Shown here piece after piece: positions 21,101 through 32,515 of a stretch of 64,000 bases of DNA. The notes beneath the pieces are model-generated. The model was given only the letters and a program-made list of their open reading frames with translations. It ran no database searches and had not been told where the DNA came from. How positions within the stretch are numbered: position 1 is the stretch's first letter; every line of letters starts with the position of its first letter. Source of the stretch: Adenanthera pavonina (Eukaryota; Streptophyta; Magnoliopsida; Fabales; Fabaceae); the NCBI GenBank assembly GCA_026686845.1, contig JAIVEN010000008.1, positions 19,126,501 to 19,190,500 on the forward strand. Direction: 5' to 3'. Both the position numbers and the translations under genes were made by a program.

Positions 21101-24024
21101 ATACCTCTATTCCACGTAATTTTTCATGAGGAATCCAAATATGGCCTCAGAATTACCAAATTCCATTTCTAAATCGGTTACTGTTCATTCCGAATTAACT
21201 TCATAAACCTAAAAATTTCACTTTCTTAATCTCAAGCTTTTTCTTGTACAACATACTTGTATCTACCTATTTTGGACCCAAGGAATCTATTTTTGGGGTC
21301 AAAATCATGAAATTCTCTTTCATTTTTAAACCCTAAATGGGAAGAAAATTTCATAAATTTGTAGAAAAATAACTACCCGATTAATTTGCAATCAAATGTC
21401 ATATTCTTGCATCTTGAAGCATTTCTATGGTTTAGTTTCTTCATAACTCCATTTTCTCTCTCTTCTCTCTCTCTAGGCTGAAAATTTTAGTGAGAAAATG
21501 GAGAGAAATACCTCATGAAACATCATAATACTCAAGTATATACAAGAGGATAACCATAGAAATCTACCTTGAGAGTTTGAGGACCAAACTTGGCTTTTTC
21601 TTCTTCCTTTTCTTGCTAGGTGTTCCACGGCTTCTTTGTTCATTCTCCACTGGTTCAGCGTGCTTTTTACGTGAGGGAGATGAGCTATTATATTTTGAAT
21701 GATAATTATATCCTCTAATTATCCAATTAACTTTTCTATCTACCTTTATTGACTTTTTCTTCTAAAAAGCTTCTTGATCAATTCCATTTGTGTCCCATCA
21801 GCACATTCATACGTGGCTCACCTCCTTTTTTTGCCAAAAATTGCATCATAAACTTTAATGGATCAAAATACTCTTTACCGATTAAATTTACCCATACCAA
21901 TTAAGTATTTTTGCCAAAATTGTGACTATATTGATACAGGATTATCCAAAAATTAATTTTGGTCCAACATCATTATCTAGACCCAAAATATATTTTATTA
22001 AGATTCAATCATTTTCCTTGGATCAATACTGCATTTTCCTGCAGTCTAAACTGACTTTTATTGGGTAAAATATTAATATTAAACCCTAATTACCCAATAA
22101 ATATTATTTTGATCTTAATAAATTTCATACTATATTTCATTGGGTCTAACTCATTGAGAGCTTCATTTTGACCATAATTTTTCATATTTATAAAAATGCC
22201 CTTGACCTGGCTAATTTATAACTTTTAGAACTTTCAGGTCATTAGGTGTGATTTTCCCCAAGACATTTCTAATACTAATTTCCACCTAATTTTTATGACT
22301 TTAACAACATGGATGCTCTTTTCATAATTCTTTGAGAAAAAAATATAATTTCTTATTTTTCCATTCAACAGTAAAAAATAACCTATTTGCCCTTCTTTAG
22401 ACCTAACAGTGTCTCTTCATTTTTTCCAATTTCTCATGCATTTTATGACATCAACATTTATTCCTTGGGGTTTAAATGCAATATTAATTTTTTTTTCTAA
22501 TATGAAAAATTACCGTTTTGCCCTTAAGTCAGGTCCAAAACATAATTATTCATTCTTTCAGGCACTTTCCTGTAATTTCACCCAAAGATCAATTTTTTAT
22601 TCTTTCCTTTTTACTATTCACAATAACTTCAAATTGGTCTATCTCTTAACCTGAACCTCCCAGGTATGCAATACTTATACCATTGAGCTCAGTTTGGAGC
22701 GGGCTTTCATTCAAGTGGTATATTGCATATTTTCCGGGGTGAGTTCTGGAATTAATTTCTGCTAAGGACCTTCTGGAAAATTAATTCCAATTAAGGACTA
22801 AATATAACTTCTTCTGAAAATTAAATAAGAAATTAATTCCTTCTAAAGTCCAATTATATATAGTCTTTTCATCTCGCCTTGTTTCTCATTTTTTATTTAT
22901 TTTATAACATCCCATAAAAATAGGGATATTACACTTCTCCACTCCTTTTCCTTCTTATTTGCATGAAATTTTGAGTGACAATTCAGCCCAAGATAATGCC
23001 TTTAATTATTTGGGCTTAAACCATTTAATTCTAGGCCCAATTTCAACATATACCGGGTTTTCAGGCTCTAATTTTGTAAATTTTGTCTGGTAAAATTTTT
23101 CATGCATAAATATATTTAAAATATGAATTTCAAACTCATTATGACCTTAATTAATCATTTCTAAGCCCATATAATTTATTTTAGAAGATATTTTACCTTA
23201 TTAGACTCTAACTGAAAATACCGATAAAATTAGTGCTGATTAGTTTTTCCTGTAACTTTTCTGCATAGAAGATTATTATAAACCTTATAATATTATTTGG
23301 GACTTATTCTTGATTATTTCATAGTCTATTGGGTCACCTATAATTAAATCAATATAGAAATCGGGTGAATTAGACTTATTGAGTTATTTATCCTTTTTTG
23401 ATATCGTTTGGGTTATTCTTGTCAATAATACTTTTGGACCTCCAAAATCATTCTTGGCCTATTAGGGTTTTCTATACCTTTATTGGGCCTCTATGAATAG
23501 TACTCTTGGCCCATTAAGAAACCGATGCAGTCTTATTGGGCCTGAACTCCGATTTTAGCCCAATATCCATTAGACCAATTCTATGACTATTTAAACCTTA
23601 TAGAAAAATTCAGTATCTCTTTTGATACCCTAATATATCTGAGTTTCCTGATCCAGACTTATTTTCTAATTCTTATTAATTTACAGATTATAGAACTTCG
23701 GATCAATTTTCTACCTAATATATCTATTTTCTGGTTTTGCTTATTAGAGTATAAGAATCACCTCCTATAACCAGTCTTAGCAAATACTAGATAGATGATT
23801 TGTTTAAGAAAATGACATCTATGTCCCCTTTTTTTTGTCTTTTTGCTAATAATTAATATTTTCAATTATGCCATCCAACTTTCTTTACAATTTGATCCCT
23901 GATCATCCTTTGCAATTTAGTCCCTGATTTGATTTTCATAAGATATTTAAGCTCTTTTAATTCTAATTATGTAGTAATTCTCTAACTAGAATTCAAACAA
24001 AATCATAAAAATTTAGATGTTATA
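18150..24024. mobile_element. Solo LTR B (about 2.4 kb), itself interrupted by solo LTR C
   Basis: It begins TGTCACACCTT at 18150 and ends GATGTTATA at 24024, probably GTTACA originally. It is flanked by a perfect 5-bp duplication, TGAAC at 18145-18149 and 24025-24029. Removing the nested LTR C with one duplicated CTTCT leaves about 2390 bp of AT-rich non-coding DNA. One LTR with a 5-bp duplication and no internal domain is the signature of a retrotransposon removed by recombination between its two LTRs. It is distantly related to LTR C (compare 18720-18780 with 20600-20650). Confidence 0.75.
19454..22933. mobile_element. Solo LTR C (3480 bp), nested in LTR B
   Basis: It begins TGTAACACC at 19454 and ends GGATATTACA at 22933. 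It is flanked by a perfect 5-bp duplication, CTTCT at 19449-19453 and 22934-22938. The ends are complementary in the way usual for LTRs (TGTAA...TTACA). No gag or pol relic is found inside, so a very long solo LTR fits better than a full element; a LARD is the alternative. A diverged fragment of the same family occurs at 8649-9860. Confidence 0.75.
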
Positions 24025-24328
24025 TGAACAAAATCTCTCATGTTGCAACGTTATTTTTTAGCGTTGCTACGCTACTCTCTCTCAAATGCCAAGGCATCCT
24101 AATGCCTTACGAGGTTACTGCAATGCTTCTCCCTCACATCATGACACTATTTTATAGAGCTGCAACCTGTAGAAAAGAAAAGGAAAATTTGACAAACGCC
24201 AATAAAACCCTACTTTACTCAGTGTTTACATAAATGCCAACAAATGGCACTAGATTTATTGACGTTTTGGAAATGCCAATAAATGTATAAAACAAATGCC
24301 AATAAAGACATTTTTTGGTGTAATGTCT

Positions 24329-25510
24329 AAGAGAAAACGCAAATAAAATATACAACAAAATTGCCCGAACAACTTCATAGTATAAGAAATATGGTGGTAA
24401 AGTTCTACACATGAGAGGAGAATCTAGACATTTATGGAGTTTGCGTCATCATTATTGCTTGCGGTGATTCCATTCTACTTGTTGGTCAAATATGAAACTA
24501 TTGAGTTATAGGCAAAATACATGGGCAACATCATCGACCAAATGTGTAGATAGTCAGTTCAAGAAAGTGAGGAACCAATAATGATATTAATGTTGTTCTG
24601 GTCAGAGATCCTGAGATAGCATTGAAAGTAAAAAAGTATATAAATGAGAATAGGATAGCAAGCCATATTGTTCCAGGGTGTTTGTAGAAAGGTAATGAAC
24701 TCGGGTAATGTAATTGAACAACAATGATTAATATTGGAATGAGTTATTGAAGGCTTATTTTTGCTGAGGAATCGACCTTTATAATTATAAAATTAGTTGA
24801 AAAGTCATTACTATATCTTCATATTAACTAGAATACAAATAATACATGCATAGTTAACATAAATGAAGGAACTTATTGTTATATATATATTTAACTAATA
24901 TTTAATATTTGAAATTATTCAAATAATATATTATGTTGTTTATTTAATTAAATATATGTTAACTAAGTGTGATTCTTATGTTCAAGAGAAAATATCATCA
25001 GTTGAATAATTTTAGAGGATAAGAATAAACTCAGCTATAATTTTGTTTTTATTTTTATTTATCTTTATCTTTATCTTTATTTGAATTCAAACTCAAATTT
25101 AAATTTAATAACTGATGATAACCAAAGTTATTAAATAGAGACATACTGAATTGAGCTTAACACACGCTTCAATTCCTAAACTATTCTCAACTCCATCACT
25201 GAGTCTCATAGCTATTTGGAAGAATTGTATATCTATCTTATATTTCTTATATTTCTTCTAACTGTTCTTTTTATAATTTCATATCTAATATTTAGATTGT
25301 GTAACTTTAAGATATCTGCATCAAATCATTCAATATGGTAAGAAATATTTATTAAATCTTTCGCTACTCTTATAATTTTGTGAGAAAATTCATTTATGAA
25401 ATTTTATTTAAAATTAAATTTATCTCACACTAATGTGAACCAAGCTTTGATTATCTACAAGCATCAAGCAAGGAGAATCTCTTTCAAACGATTTATGAAC
25501 TATAGATGTT
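24329..25510. other. Unassigned DNA with a short partly open segment
   Basis: At 24425-24690 two forward frames are partly open. One gives a hydrophobic stretch (FASSLLLAVIPFYLLVKYE), and another gives VVLVRDPEIALKVKKY. They are in different phases with stops between, and I do not recognise a family. They could be an exon relic or chance. Confidence 0.3.
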
Positions 25511-25524
25511 GCAATACATATTGA

Positions 25525-25652
25525 ATGGTCTAAGCCACATGAAACATGCTAAAATGGTAGGGTTGGGTGGAGTCTTGATGGTGATTAGGTTCAAATCCTC
25601 CTTAAACAATAAAAGGCTATTGAAAGGTCTATAATGAAAAAAAAAAAAAAAA
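25525..25652 (+). mobile_element. SINE-like element with poly(A) tail
   Basis: A weak box A (TGCTAAAATGG, 25547-25557) is followed by a good box B (GGTTCAAATCC, 25588-25598). A 16-base A run ends the unit at 25652. Size and order suit a short tRNA-derived SINE. The 5' limit is approximate and no target duplication is obvious. Confidence 0.5.
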
Positions 25653-25928
25653 GATAAATATGCATGCTGTATTTCAATTTAAGGAGATCAAAAAATACAA
25701 AATGGTAATTTTGTCCAATGAGAAGGAAATATTCCATTCTATTCCATGAATTTTTTTTAAAATCTTTTGGGATTAGTCATGACAATATTTAACAGTTTCA
25801 TTTTTTATCATATAAAGAAATTTTGAAAACATAAAAAACACTCCTATTACGTTCTCATTTTACTCCACAATTATATTTTTCTTTAAATTTCTTAAACATA
25901 ACACTTAGATAAAAATGTTCGCTTCAAA

Positions 25929-26776
25929 ATTTAATGAAAAATATAATTATGAGAAAAACCAGCTGATTAAACCTGACGCAAAGCTCAATTTCTTCTCATG
26001 CAACCTCTGGGACTGGGTTTCGATGAACCTGACAAGGGATCTTGATCTGAAGGACAAAGGTGGATCAGAGTTTTTCGCTGTTTACTGCCGGCTCCTGTAG
26101 AAAAGAAGAAACGAGCGAGTCTTCGAGAAGAGGAACATGACTGTGACTGACGTTATGTACAAGGCTAAAGCTATTCTCGATCGATAGTGGGCAGTTGGCC
26201 TTTCGTCAGCTGAAGGGAAGCAACATTGCTGGTCTTCTGTGCGAGGGGCGTAGCTAAGTGGAGAGGTGTCCAGCGGATTTTGTTCAAATCTTTGTAGATG
26301 GCGCTGACGCTCATCATACTAACGTAGTGGGTTGCGGAGGGGTTCTCAAGAACAGTAGCCATGAGATTATAAATGGCTTTGTGCTACGCTTAGATAGTGG
26401 AGACAGCTTGGTTGCGGAATTGTGGGGATGTCTGATGGGGTTGAGGCATGCATGGGATTATGGTTATCGTAAGATAATCTTGTACTGTGACTCCCTGGAG
26501 GCTACTGAGCTGGTTCGAGATGGCTGTGGCGAGTTACACGCCAACAAGGGTCTGGTGGAGGCTTGCCGAAGCTTCATGGCCAGAGAATGGGAAGTTAGAA
26601 TCACCTGGGTACCAAGAGATCTCAATAAGGAAGCGGATAGCCTTGCGAAGCCTGCTTTATCGCAAACTCTTACGAAGTTGAACACGGGGCATAATTTCTA
26701 GCTGGATTCGTGAGAACCTGGATGTGGGATGAGTTTCTTTGTTTGTCTTGTTTTCACTTTTATCACACAAAAAAAG
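25929..26776 (+). mobile_element. 5'-truncated LINE with 12-bp target duplication
   Basis: The insertion is bracketed by GTTCGCTTCAAA at 25917-25928 and again at 26777-26788. It contains only the end of an L1-type ORF2: a decayed segment with VTDVMYKAKAIL, then a complete RNase H domain (26258-26701). It ends in a short A-rich tail (26768-26775). Loss of the 5' end with a long perfect duplication is what target-primed reverse transcription leaves behind. The perfect duplication suggests a fairly recent event, although the upstream coding part already holds several stops. Confidence 0.85.
26258..26701 (+). pseudogene. LINE ORF2 C-terminal RNase H domain
   Basis: A 147-codon frame carries the RVT_3-type RNase H found at the end of plant LINE ORF2. 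The four acidic catalytic positions are all visible: D14 in FVDGA, E54 in AELWG, D78 in YCDS and D127 in EADSLAK. In an intact element it would degrade the RNA strand during reverse transcription. Here it lies in a 5'-truncated insertion with no promoter and stops in the preceding coding part (26098-26188), so it is a relic despite the intact domain. The true protein is a C-terminal part of a longer one, so the ATG at 26258 is not a native start. Confidence 0.85.
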
Positions 26777-26788
26777 GTTCGCTTCAAA

Positions 26789-27384
26789 GAAAGTATTTAG
26801 TCCTTTAAATAAATCTTCGAGTCTCCAAATGGTTCCGATTAAGAAGTAGTTACTAAAATTGTAAATCATTATAATTAACTGTTTCTCCCATTCACTTTTA
26901 CCTGCCACTTATTTGTTACTGTATTACATGAAATATAAAAAATAAGTCACAATGTTTACCACTTACCAATAAGTCCACATACAATTTTTTATTTGACGTT
27001 AATATCAATCAAATTAATCAATTATAAAATATATGGATGCATACAGCATTTGGAAAATATATGAAGTCGGTCACCGCAGTGAATAAGAATATGAGAAAGA
27101 ATAATAGGAACATTGGCCCTGGCCCATTGGGGGAATGACATTTAAATAAGGAATCGAAGGCCCTAATTCTTATAGGGAAATTAATTGGTGGAAGATTTGA
27201 AGTGTAGCGCTTGCGAAGAACACGAGATGTGGGCCAAGAAACTCGTAGAGCCGAGGTGGAGGTTCAGAAGGTCATAGAGTTCAGAGAACAATTGGGGATC
27301 TCCAACCTCCACCTGGCCTATTTTTTTTTTGGAACTGCCCCACACTCCGCGTGCACTCTATAAAATCCCTTCAAGCAACTGCAA
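26789..27384. other. Intergenic DNA, nothing recognised
   Basis: No repeat ends, RNA genes or coding relics were supported. A short region at 27080-27300 is less AT-rich but has no informative frame. Confidence 0.45.
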
Positions 27385-27935
27385 GTAATAGGCAGTGCGG
27401 GCAAAATGGGCTAGTTATGAGCCAGCCTAACATGGCCCAAGTCCAAAAAAAAACTCATTTTTAAACAAGCCCAACTTTCTGAAGCCTAATCCATTCTCAA
27501 CAAGTTTGCAAACTGATCCACCCATATTTTTTAAAATATTTTTTCATAATTTTTTTAAAATTATTTAAATTAATATAACTAATTATTATTATCATTCACT
27601 AAAATCAAGATAATATTTAAATTTTATAATTTACACATTATCAATTGATATAATAGTTTTAGATTTTTTTTTAGGATTTGAAAATTTCAAATTTGGGATT
27701 GGGAATAAGAGGTATGGGATTGTGATCAAAATGGTTGTATTGTTTAGGATAAAAGGGAGGGTTTTTATCATTTTAATCTAGTATTAAAAAAAAAATAATT
27801 TATTTTCTAGGCTTAATGGGCTCAGGTGTAAAAGTCAGTTTTCTATTTAGGATCCAATTTTTACAGAGTAAAATGGATTAGTCTATTGAGCTTGACCCAT
27901 ATTACGGGTTCTACTGATAGCCAACACCTCTCCAA
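27385..27935. mobile_element. MITE-like repeat, copy 1 (GGGCC-rich ends)
   Basis: It starts near CAGTGCGGGCAAAATGGGC and ends near TGACCCATATTACGGG, with repeated GGCCC and GGGCT motifs near both ends and an AT-rich core. The core is shared with the segment at 39398-39825 (compare 27575-27655 with 39550-39635), which shows a dispersed family. The ends suggest a hAT-type element, but I could not fix an 8-bp target duplication. Confidence 0.5.
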
Positions 27936-28039
27936 ACTAACTCAAACATGCCAAACATGATCCAGCTAAATCCAACCAACTAATCAATTAACTTCCCAAT
28001 AACCCCAAATTGCCACACCACAAACGTCACCCAACTAAC

Positions 28040-29150
28040 GTTTTAAAAGTCGGGCTGGATGTTAAACCAGAAATATTATCAGGTCATGGTTTTTATAATT
28101 CAACCAGCTAGACCAATGATCGAATCAGTGATGTAATAATTAAATAAAAATAATATTATATAATATATGTATAAAAATAAAATATAAAATTGTTAAATAA
28201 CTTAAAAATAAATTTAAATAATTCAATTTCATAATGAATTAACTTACTATTATCATAATAATATATGTCAAATTATTTAACTTTTTAAAAAAATAAATAA
28301 TGACCTTTTAATTTTATTTACTCATTTTGAAATAAATATTAATATCTCTAATTTAAATTATTTTATTAAGAATTTTTTTTCCAATTTTTAAGCATTAAAA
28401 TAATGATCCTCTAAGCATAGAAAGAAGTAATGGAAGAGTCCCATCGTTATATAGCCACATAGAGGAAGACTTTTCTTAGAAAACGTGACATATCTATTTA
28501 TCATGGTACAGACGTGTGCAGGCATTTGAAGACCCTTTGCTTTCCCAAAATTTCATCTAACCCGTTCATTTTTATTCCAACAAATCTGCATCATAGATTC
28601 AAAAAGTCAGCCTTAGCCTAAAAGTTAAAACTCTCTCCATCTATTTTGGTTTTTACGAGTGAGGATCATCGTGTTTCCCTTCTCGCGGCTAGTGTTTCTG
28701 CATCTCCTATCTTCATCTTCAGAATGATTGTTGCCAAGAAACTAAGTATCCATGAGAGCATCAACAAGAAGCTTGCTCTTGTCAAGAAGAGTGGAAAGTA
28801 TACCTTAATTTCTGCATCTTTTTTCTTCTTTCTTTGATAATCTTCTTCCATTTTTTTTCTTTCTCCTTCTAAACTAAATACATCTTCTCTTCTTCCTCTT
28901 CTTCCCCATCATTTTCAATGCTCTCCTCCATAAACTTTTCTCAAACATAGATCTGGATGGTTCTTTTAAAACCGTCCTGGTTTCCGGCTTACAACCGGTT
29001 TCTGGCTCCAAAACTAGTTGAAAATGGTTGAACTTGGTTCAATCATCAAAAAAACCTGAAGTAACAAAATGAACCATTAAGCTCATCGAGTGACAACTGG
29101 ACCGGTTCAACCATCCGATCCAGTCCAGTCTGATCTTAAAAATATTGCCC
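28040..29150. mobile_element. TIR-like element enclosing an RPL30 gene fragment
   Basis: The left end reads TTTTAAAAGTCGGGCTGGA. Read inward from the right, the other end gives TTTTTAAGATCAGACTGGA. TGTTAAACC and GGTTGAACC follow respectively. Repeated CCGGTTT and GGACCGGTTCAACC motifs lie near the right end (28980-29130). The style resembles the repeat at 5705-6560. The fragment of ribosomal protein L30 at 28724-28807 sits between them. No 8-bp duplication was seen, so the claim that this is one mobile unit is inference. Confidence 0.4.
28724..28807 (+). pseudogene. RPL30: 5' coding fragment of ribosomal protein L30 (eL30)
   Basis: Twenty-eight codons starting at an ATG read VAKK, then HESINKKLALV, then KKSGKYTL. 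This matches the N-terminus of eukaryotic 60S protein L30 (HESIN, LALV, KSGKYTLGYK). L30 is a component of the large cytosolic ribosomal subunit. The match stops abruptly after KYTL, where the family continues GYK. Following sequence is pyrimidine-rich and non-coding, and no further L30 exon is seen downstream to 30.5 kb. About 100 bases upstream look like a leader. It is either a captured fragment or an exon whose partners are lost; not a functional gene here. Confidence 0.7.
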
Positions 29151-30541
29151 CCAACTGGACAACTACATACTTTCCAATCAACCATCTTAAATCCAACTTT
29201 GGGACCAGATTACTCAATTTCAGCTCCAGCCAAGATCCTATGATGAATCTCAGAGATGGTAAAGAATTCTACTTGTAGTCCATTTGCTACATGACTTTTG
29301 TTCACGTGAATCAGTTCCCACTAGCCATTCCCACCGTTACTTTCTAGTTTTAAGTTAGGCCTCACTATGACATGTATTTTTCAATCTATATTGTTGGGAC
29401 CTTAGTTCGAAGCCATCTTCCATTAAACTTCATCCTTTTGACTTACTTAGGCCATCATGTTTCTTTTACGTATCTTACTTATTTTATAGTTTTTTGCAAT
29501 TTTTACATTCGAGGTAACTTTGGTAAAGAATCTTGAGAACTTTACCTTCATTTGAATTAAAAGTCATTTCACTAATCATAGTTCATTTTGAGGATTTCTA
29601 CACCTCTAGCCCACTTGCACTTGCATGTCGTCATCCTGATTGGAATTTTTCTCCAAACAATGTTTGTAATTAAATGTCTTACTTTTTCAATTAGTCATAC
29701 AATTGTTATACTTAGACTGGAGAGCTATGCATTAGTTATATTTTAAATGAACATTCTGATAATGATGATTTAAAAAATTATTTAATTATAGTGTTTTTCA
29801 TCATTATTATTGTGTGAATAAATCTTGAAAGAAAATCATTTTCAGAGTACTAAAAAAACAAAAAAGAAGATGTATTTATTGATTTAATGTTGCAATTAAT
29901 ATTTTTGAATGGCTAAACTAATGCTTAGGCCTTTACCGAAAGGTTGAGGCTCTTACCTCCCACGTCAGTAAGGAATGAATGTGCGTGTATAGATAAAAGG
30001 TAGAGATTTTAGATATTTATTATATTAATTTGAATTCAATTTAATTATTATTTAATTAAAATATAGAAAATAAAATTATAATAAATACATAAATCATTTG
30101 AATCAAAATAAAAACAAATAATATATAAAACAAACAATGGGAGTGAAAATGTATCTTTAAATCAAAAACCATACGTGATAATTAATAATTTTGAATAATT
30201 TATCTTATTATTTAAAGGAATAATTTTTGTCTTCATTTTTGCCTTAAGGAAGAAATTGTAATATTTAACTAGTATTTTTTGGCCAAGAAAGTATTTAATC
30301 AATGAGTGTATTTACATTAAAAACTTTTTTATTTCATCAATCCTTGCAAGAGTTCACCTAAATTCTGCCACTGCTGTTGGCAAGAAAATAAATAAATAAA
30401 ATCATATTTCAAAATAAATATTATCTTCTTGAAAAATAAAGAAGCTTTTCTAATTAAAAATTGGTCAAATACTAGCTATCCCCCTGTTCACATTTAGCAA
30501 GAGAGTAGGCTTCTTGGAAAAATATTGTTCGTTGGCATTTT
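29151..30541. other. AT-rich intergenic DNA
   Basis: No coding relic or terminal repeat was supported. The right end supplies the 5-bp target site ATTTT (30537-30541) of the gypsy element that follows. Confidence 0.45.
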
Positions 30542-32515
30542 TGTAACAACCTACTCCAACTACACCTCTATTATTAACCAATCATTTCAAAAACTGACCA
30601 AATCAAACCAAAACACCTCAACTTTAACTCCCCAAAAACATCACACCTCGCCAAAAGGCACCAGAACAACAGGCTAGGGTCGCGACCAGCTACAGTGGTG
30701 CAACAGCCTCAAAGACGTAGTAGCAAGTGGCCCTACAGCCAAAATTCTGGCACCGCGGTGCCCCTTACTAATACAATATCAATAATTTACAACTCTTTGG
30801 AGCGAACTTCCGATCTCCGGTTGACTTAATTCTAACTCCAACATGTCACTCTCATCATAATCTAACCATGGACACCAATTTCACTCCAATCCAACTCCAT
30901 ATGGAGATTTTGGATGCCTAACACCGTTTTGGCCACTTTTTTACCAAAACTCACAACTTAACACCTCTGTTTGCCACCCAAGGATCATTCACACAAGTCA
31001 TATTTGGTCAACCAACTTATCCAAGGAAATTTCATCTCAGAGAAACCACTCCCTTGAGACTTGACCCCCTTGAATCCCAAATTCACATAATAGGCTATAT
31101 GCCTAAAACTCACATACATGCCCAAGCTCCCCTTTGAGCTCCCTTATTGATGGGAGACACGTTAGGAACCCGTCCTAAGAGCCTTCTTTGAGTTAAGGAT
31201 CATGCAAGTTAAGGAAACATGAATTGAACACAAAAACAACGAAGAACAACAATGAACAAAAACTGAAGAAAATAGAAACAATGAAAATAAGAAGACTGAA
31301 ACAGAATGTTGGTCGAAGGAAATAGACTCCAAAAGAACTCATCTCTTGAATCCTAGCTCCGGGACGCCACAAGGATCACCACTCCTTGATAAGTCCTCAT
31401 TCTTTCTGGCACTCAAGGATAAGCAAGAAAGAACTCACTGAGCAACAAAGTTGCTGAAAAGAAATTCATTCATTCATGTTGTGTTTGCAAGAGTACAAGA
31501 GGTGCTTATTTATAGGCAAGTATTAACCCACAAACTAACTCTAGTTTAGCCCACAAACCTAACCTTATTAATGCTAATTAATACAAAAGGAAACCCTAAG
31601 CAAAAAGAAGCATTTAATTCTAATTTTGACTTTGAAAAGTTGACTTCTCTTTAATGTAAAAAGGAAGAGAATATGCTGAAATTCTATTCCTAAATAAAAG
31701 GAGATCAAATCAGATCATTATATGCCTTTTATTCAATAAGAAACAAATTGACTAAAGTAATCCTAATAAAACTTATTAAAAATGTCACTTTTAGTGACCA
31801 CATGAGAAACACATGTATTTTAAGCGAATTCTCCTTGTTGGGCCTTCTCCAAGTTGGGCTTGTTGACTATAATTTGGCTCCACATTTTCAACTTGCCTCT
31901 TTCTTTGTTTTGGGCCTTAAAATCATTGAAATACAATGGTTCCATGTTAATCATGTTTTGCATCACCCCATTCATAGCTTGCTTCATGGCTTTTGTTTTA
32001 ACTCTAGTCATTGATCCTCTAATGCCTTGAAGTGGGCCTTGAATTTGTCCATGGTCTATTGTTTCTCTTAGTTTGCCTTCATCATCAAATACTTCATGCC
32101 TCAATCGTACTCTATCACTTATATGGCCATTCTAATACACCAACACTTGCTCCTACATTAATGACCCATACTGGGGTCCACAAACATACTACATCACATT
32201 CCCATCAACCACAAACTCAGCATATATCCATAACTACATCATCCATCATCCTTTATCATTATCTATGCAATATCCTCACTTTACCTACACATACATAACC
32301 ACATACATCTCTATATTCCTAGGATACACATACAGGTAACCAACCATAACAATCTACTTAGCACAATTTTACATGAACTATGTTACAAACTACCAATTAT
32401 ACTTAAAATTCCCGAAGACAGAGAGGCTGCAACTCTGTGGTCTTCTCTGGACTAGTACCAAATCCTTCACCTGAAATGTTAAGTATGGGAGTGGGTGTGA
32501 GACAATGTCTCAGTA
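30542..32515 (-). repeat. Left (3') LTR of the old gypsy element, truncated, with insertion
   Basis: Homology to the right LTR covers 30542-31147 and resumes at 32123-32515, interrupted by a nested solo LTR. It stops after GACAATGTCTCAGTAA, so roughly the last 1.65 kb (matching 37662-39314) is missing, presumably by deletion together with neighbouring internal sequence. Differences from the right LTR are mostly transitions. Confidence 0.7.
31148..32117 (-). mobile_element. Nested solo LTR (970 bp) with a polyprotein-tail reading frame
   Basis: It starts TGATGGGAGACACG, ends CTCTATCA, and is flanked by CTTAT at 31143-31147 and 32118-32122. The sequence interrupts the left LTR of the old gypsy exactly where the uninterrupted right LTR runs on (37266). 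On the minus strand a frame opens at its first bases (DRVRLRHEVFDDEG) and continues for nearly 100 codons, including GSMTRVKTKAMKQAM. This resembles the GPMTRARAK motif at the C-terminus of plant Ty3/gypsy polyproteins. The source element probably ended its polyprotein inside its 3' LTR. Confidence 0.75.

Larger units (their letters stand above)
15753..24325. mobile_element. CACTA-2: non-autonomous CACTA element interrupted by nested LTRs
   Basis: The left end starts CACTATGCCAA at 15753. The right end, read inward from 24325, starts CATTACACCAA. The flanking 3-bp duplication is TCT at 15750-15752 and TCT at 24326-24328. Subterminal repeats with AGTTGGCGTTT and AAATGCCAACTAAT occur at 15800-15980, and related AAATGCCAATAAA copies at 24225-24310. 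With the nested LTR (18150-24024) and one duplicated TGAAC removed, about 2.7 kb remains, close in size to CACTA-1. No transposase frame was seen. The right terminus has TAATG where TAGTG is expected, one transition away. Confidence 0.75.

Noticed and set aside
31820..32104. Host gene of about 94 codons on the minus strand
   Set aside because: It coincides with the solo LTR at 31148-32117 and carries the end motif of gypsy polyproteins, so it is transposon sequence.
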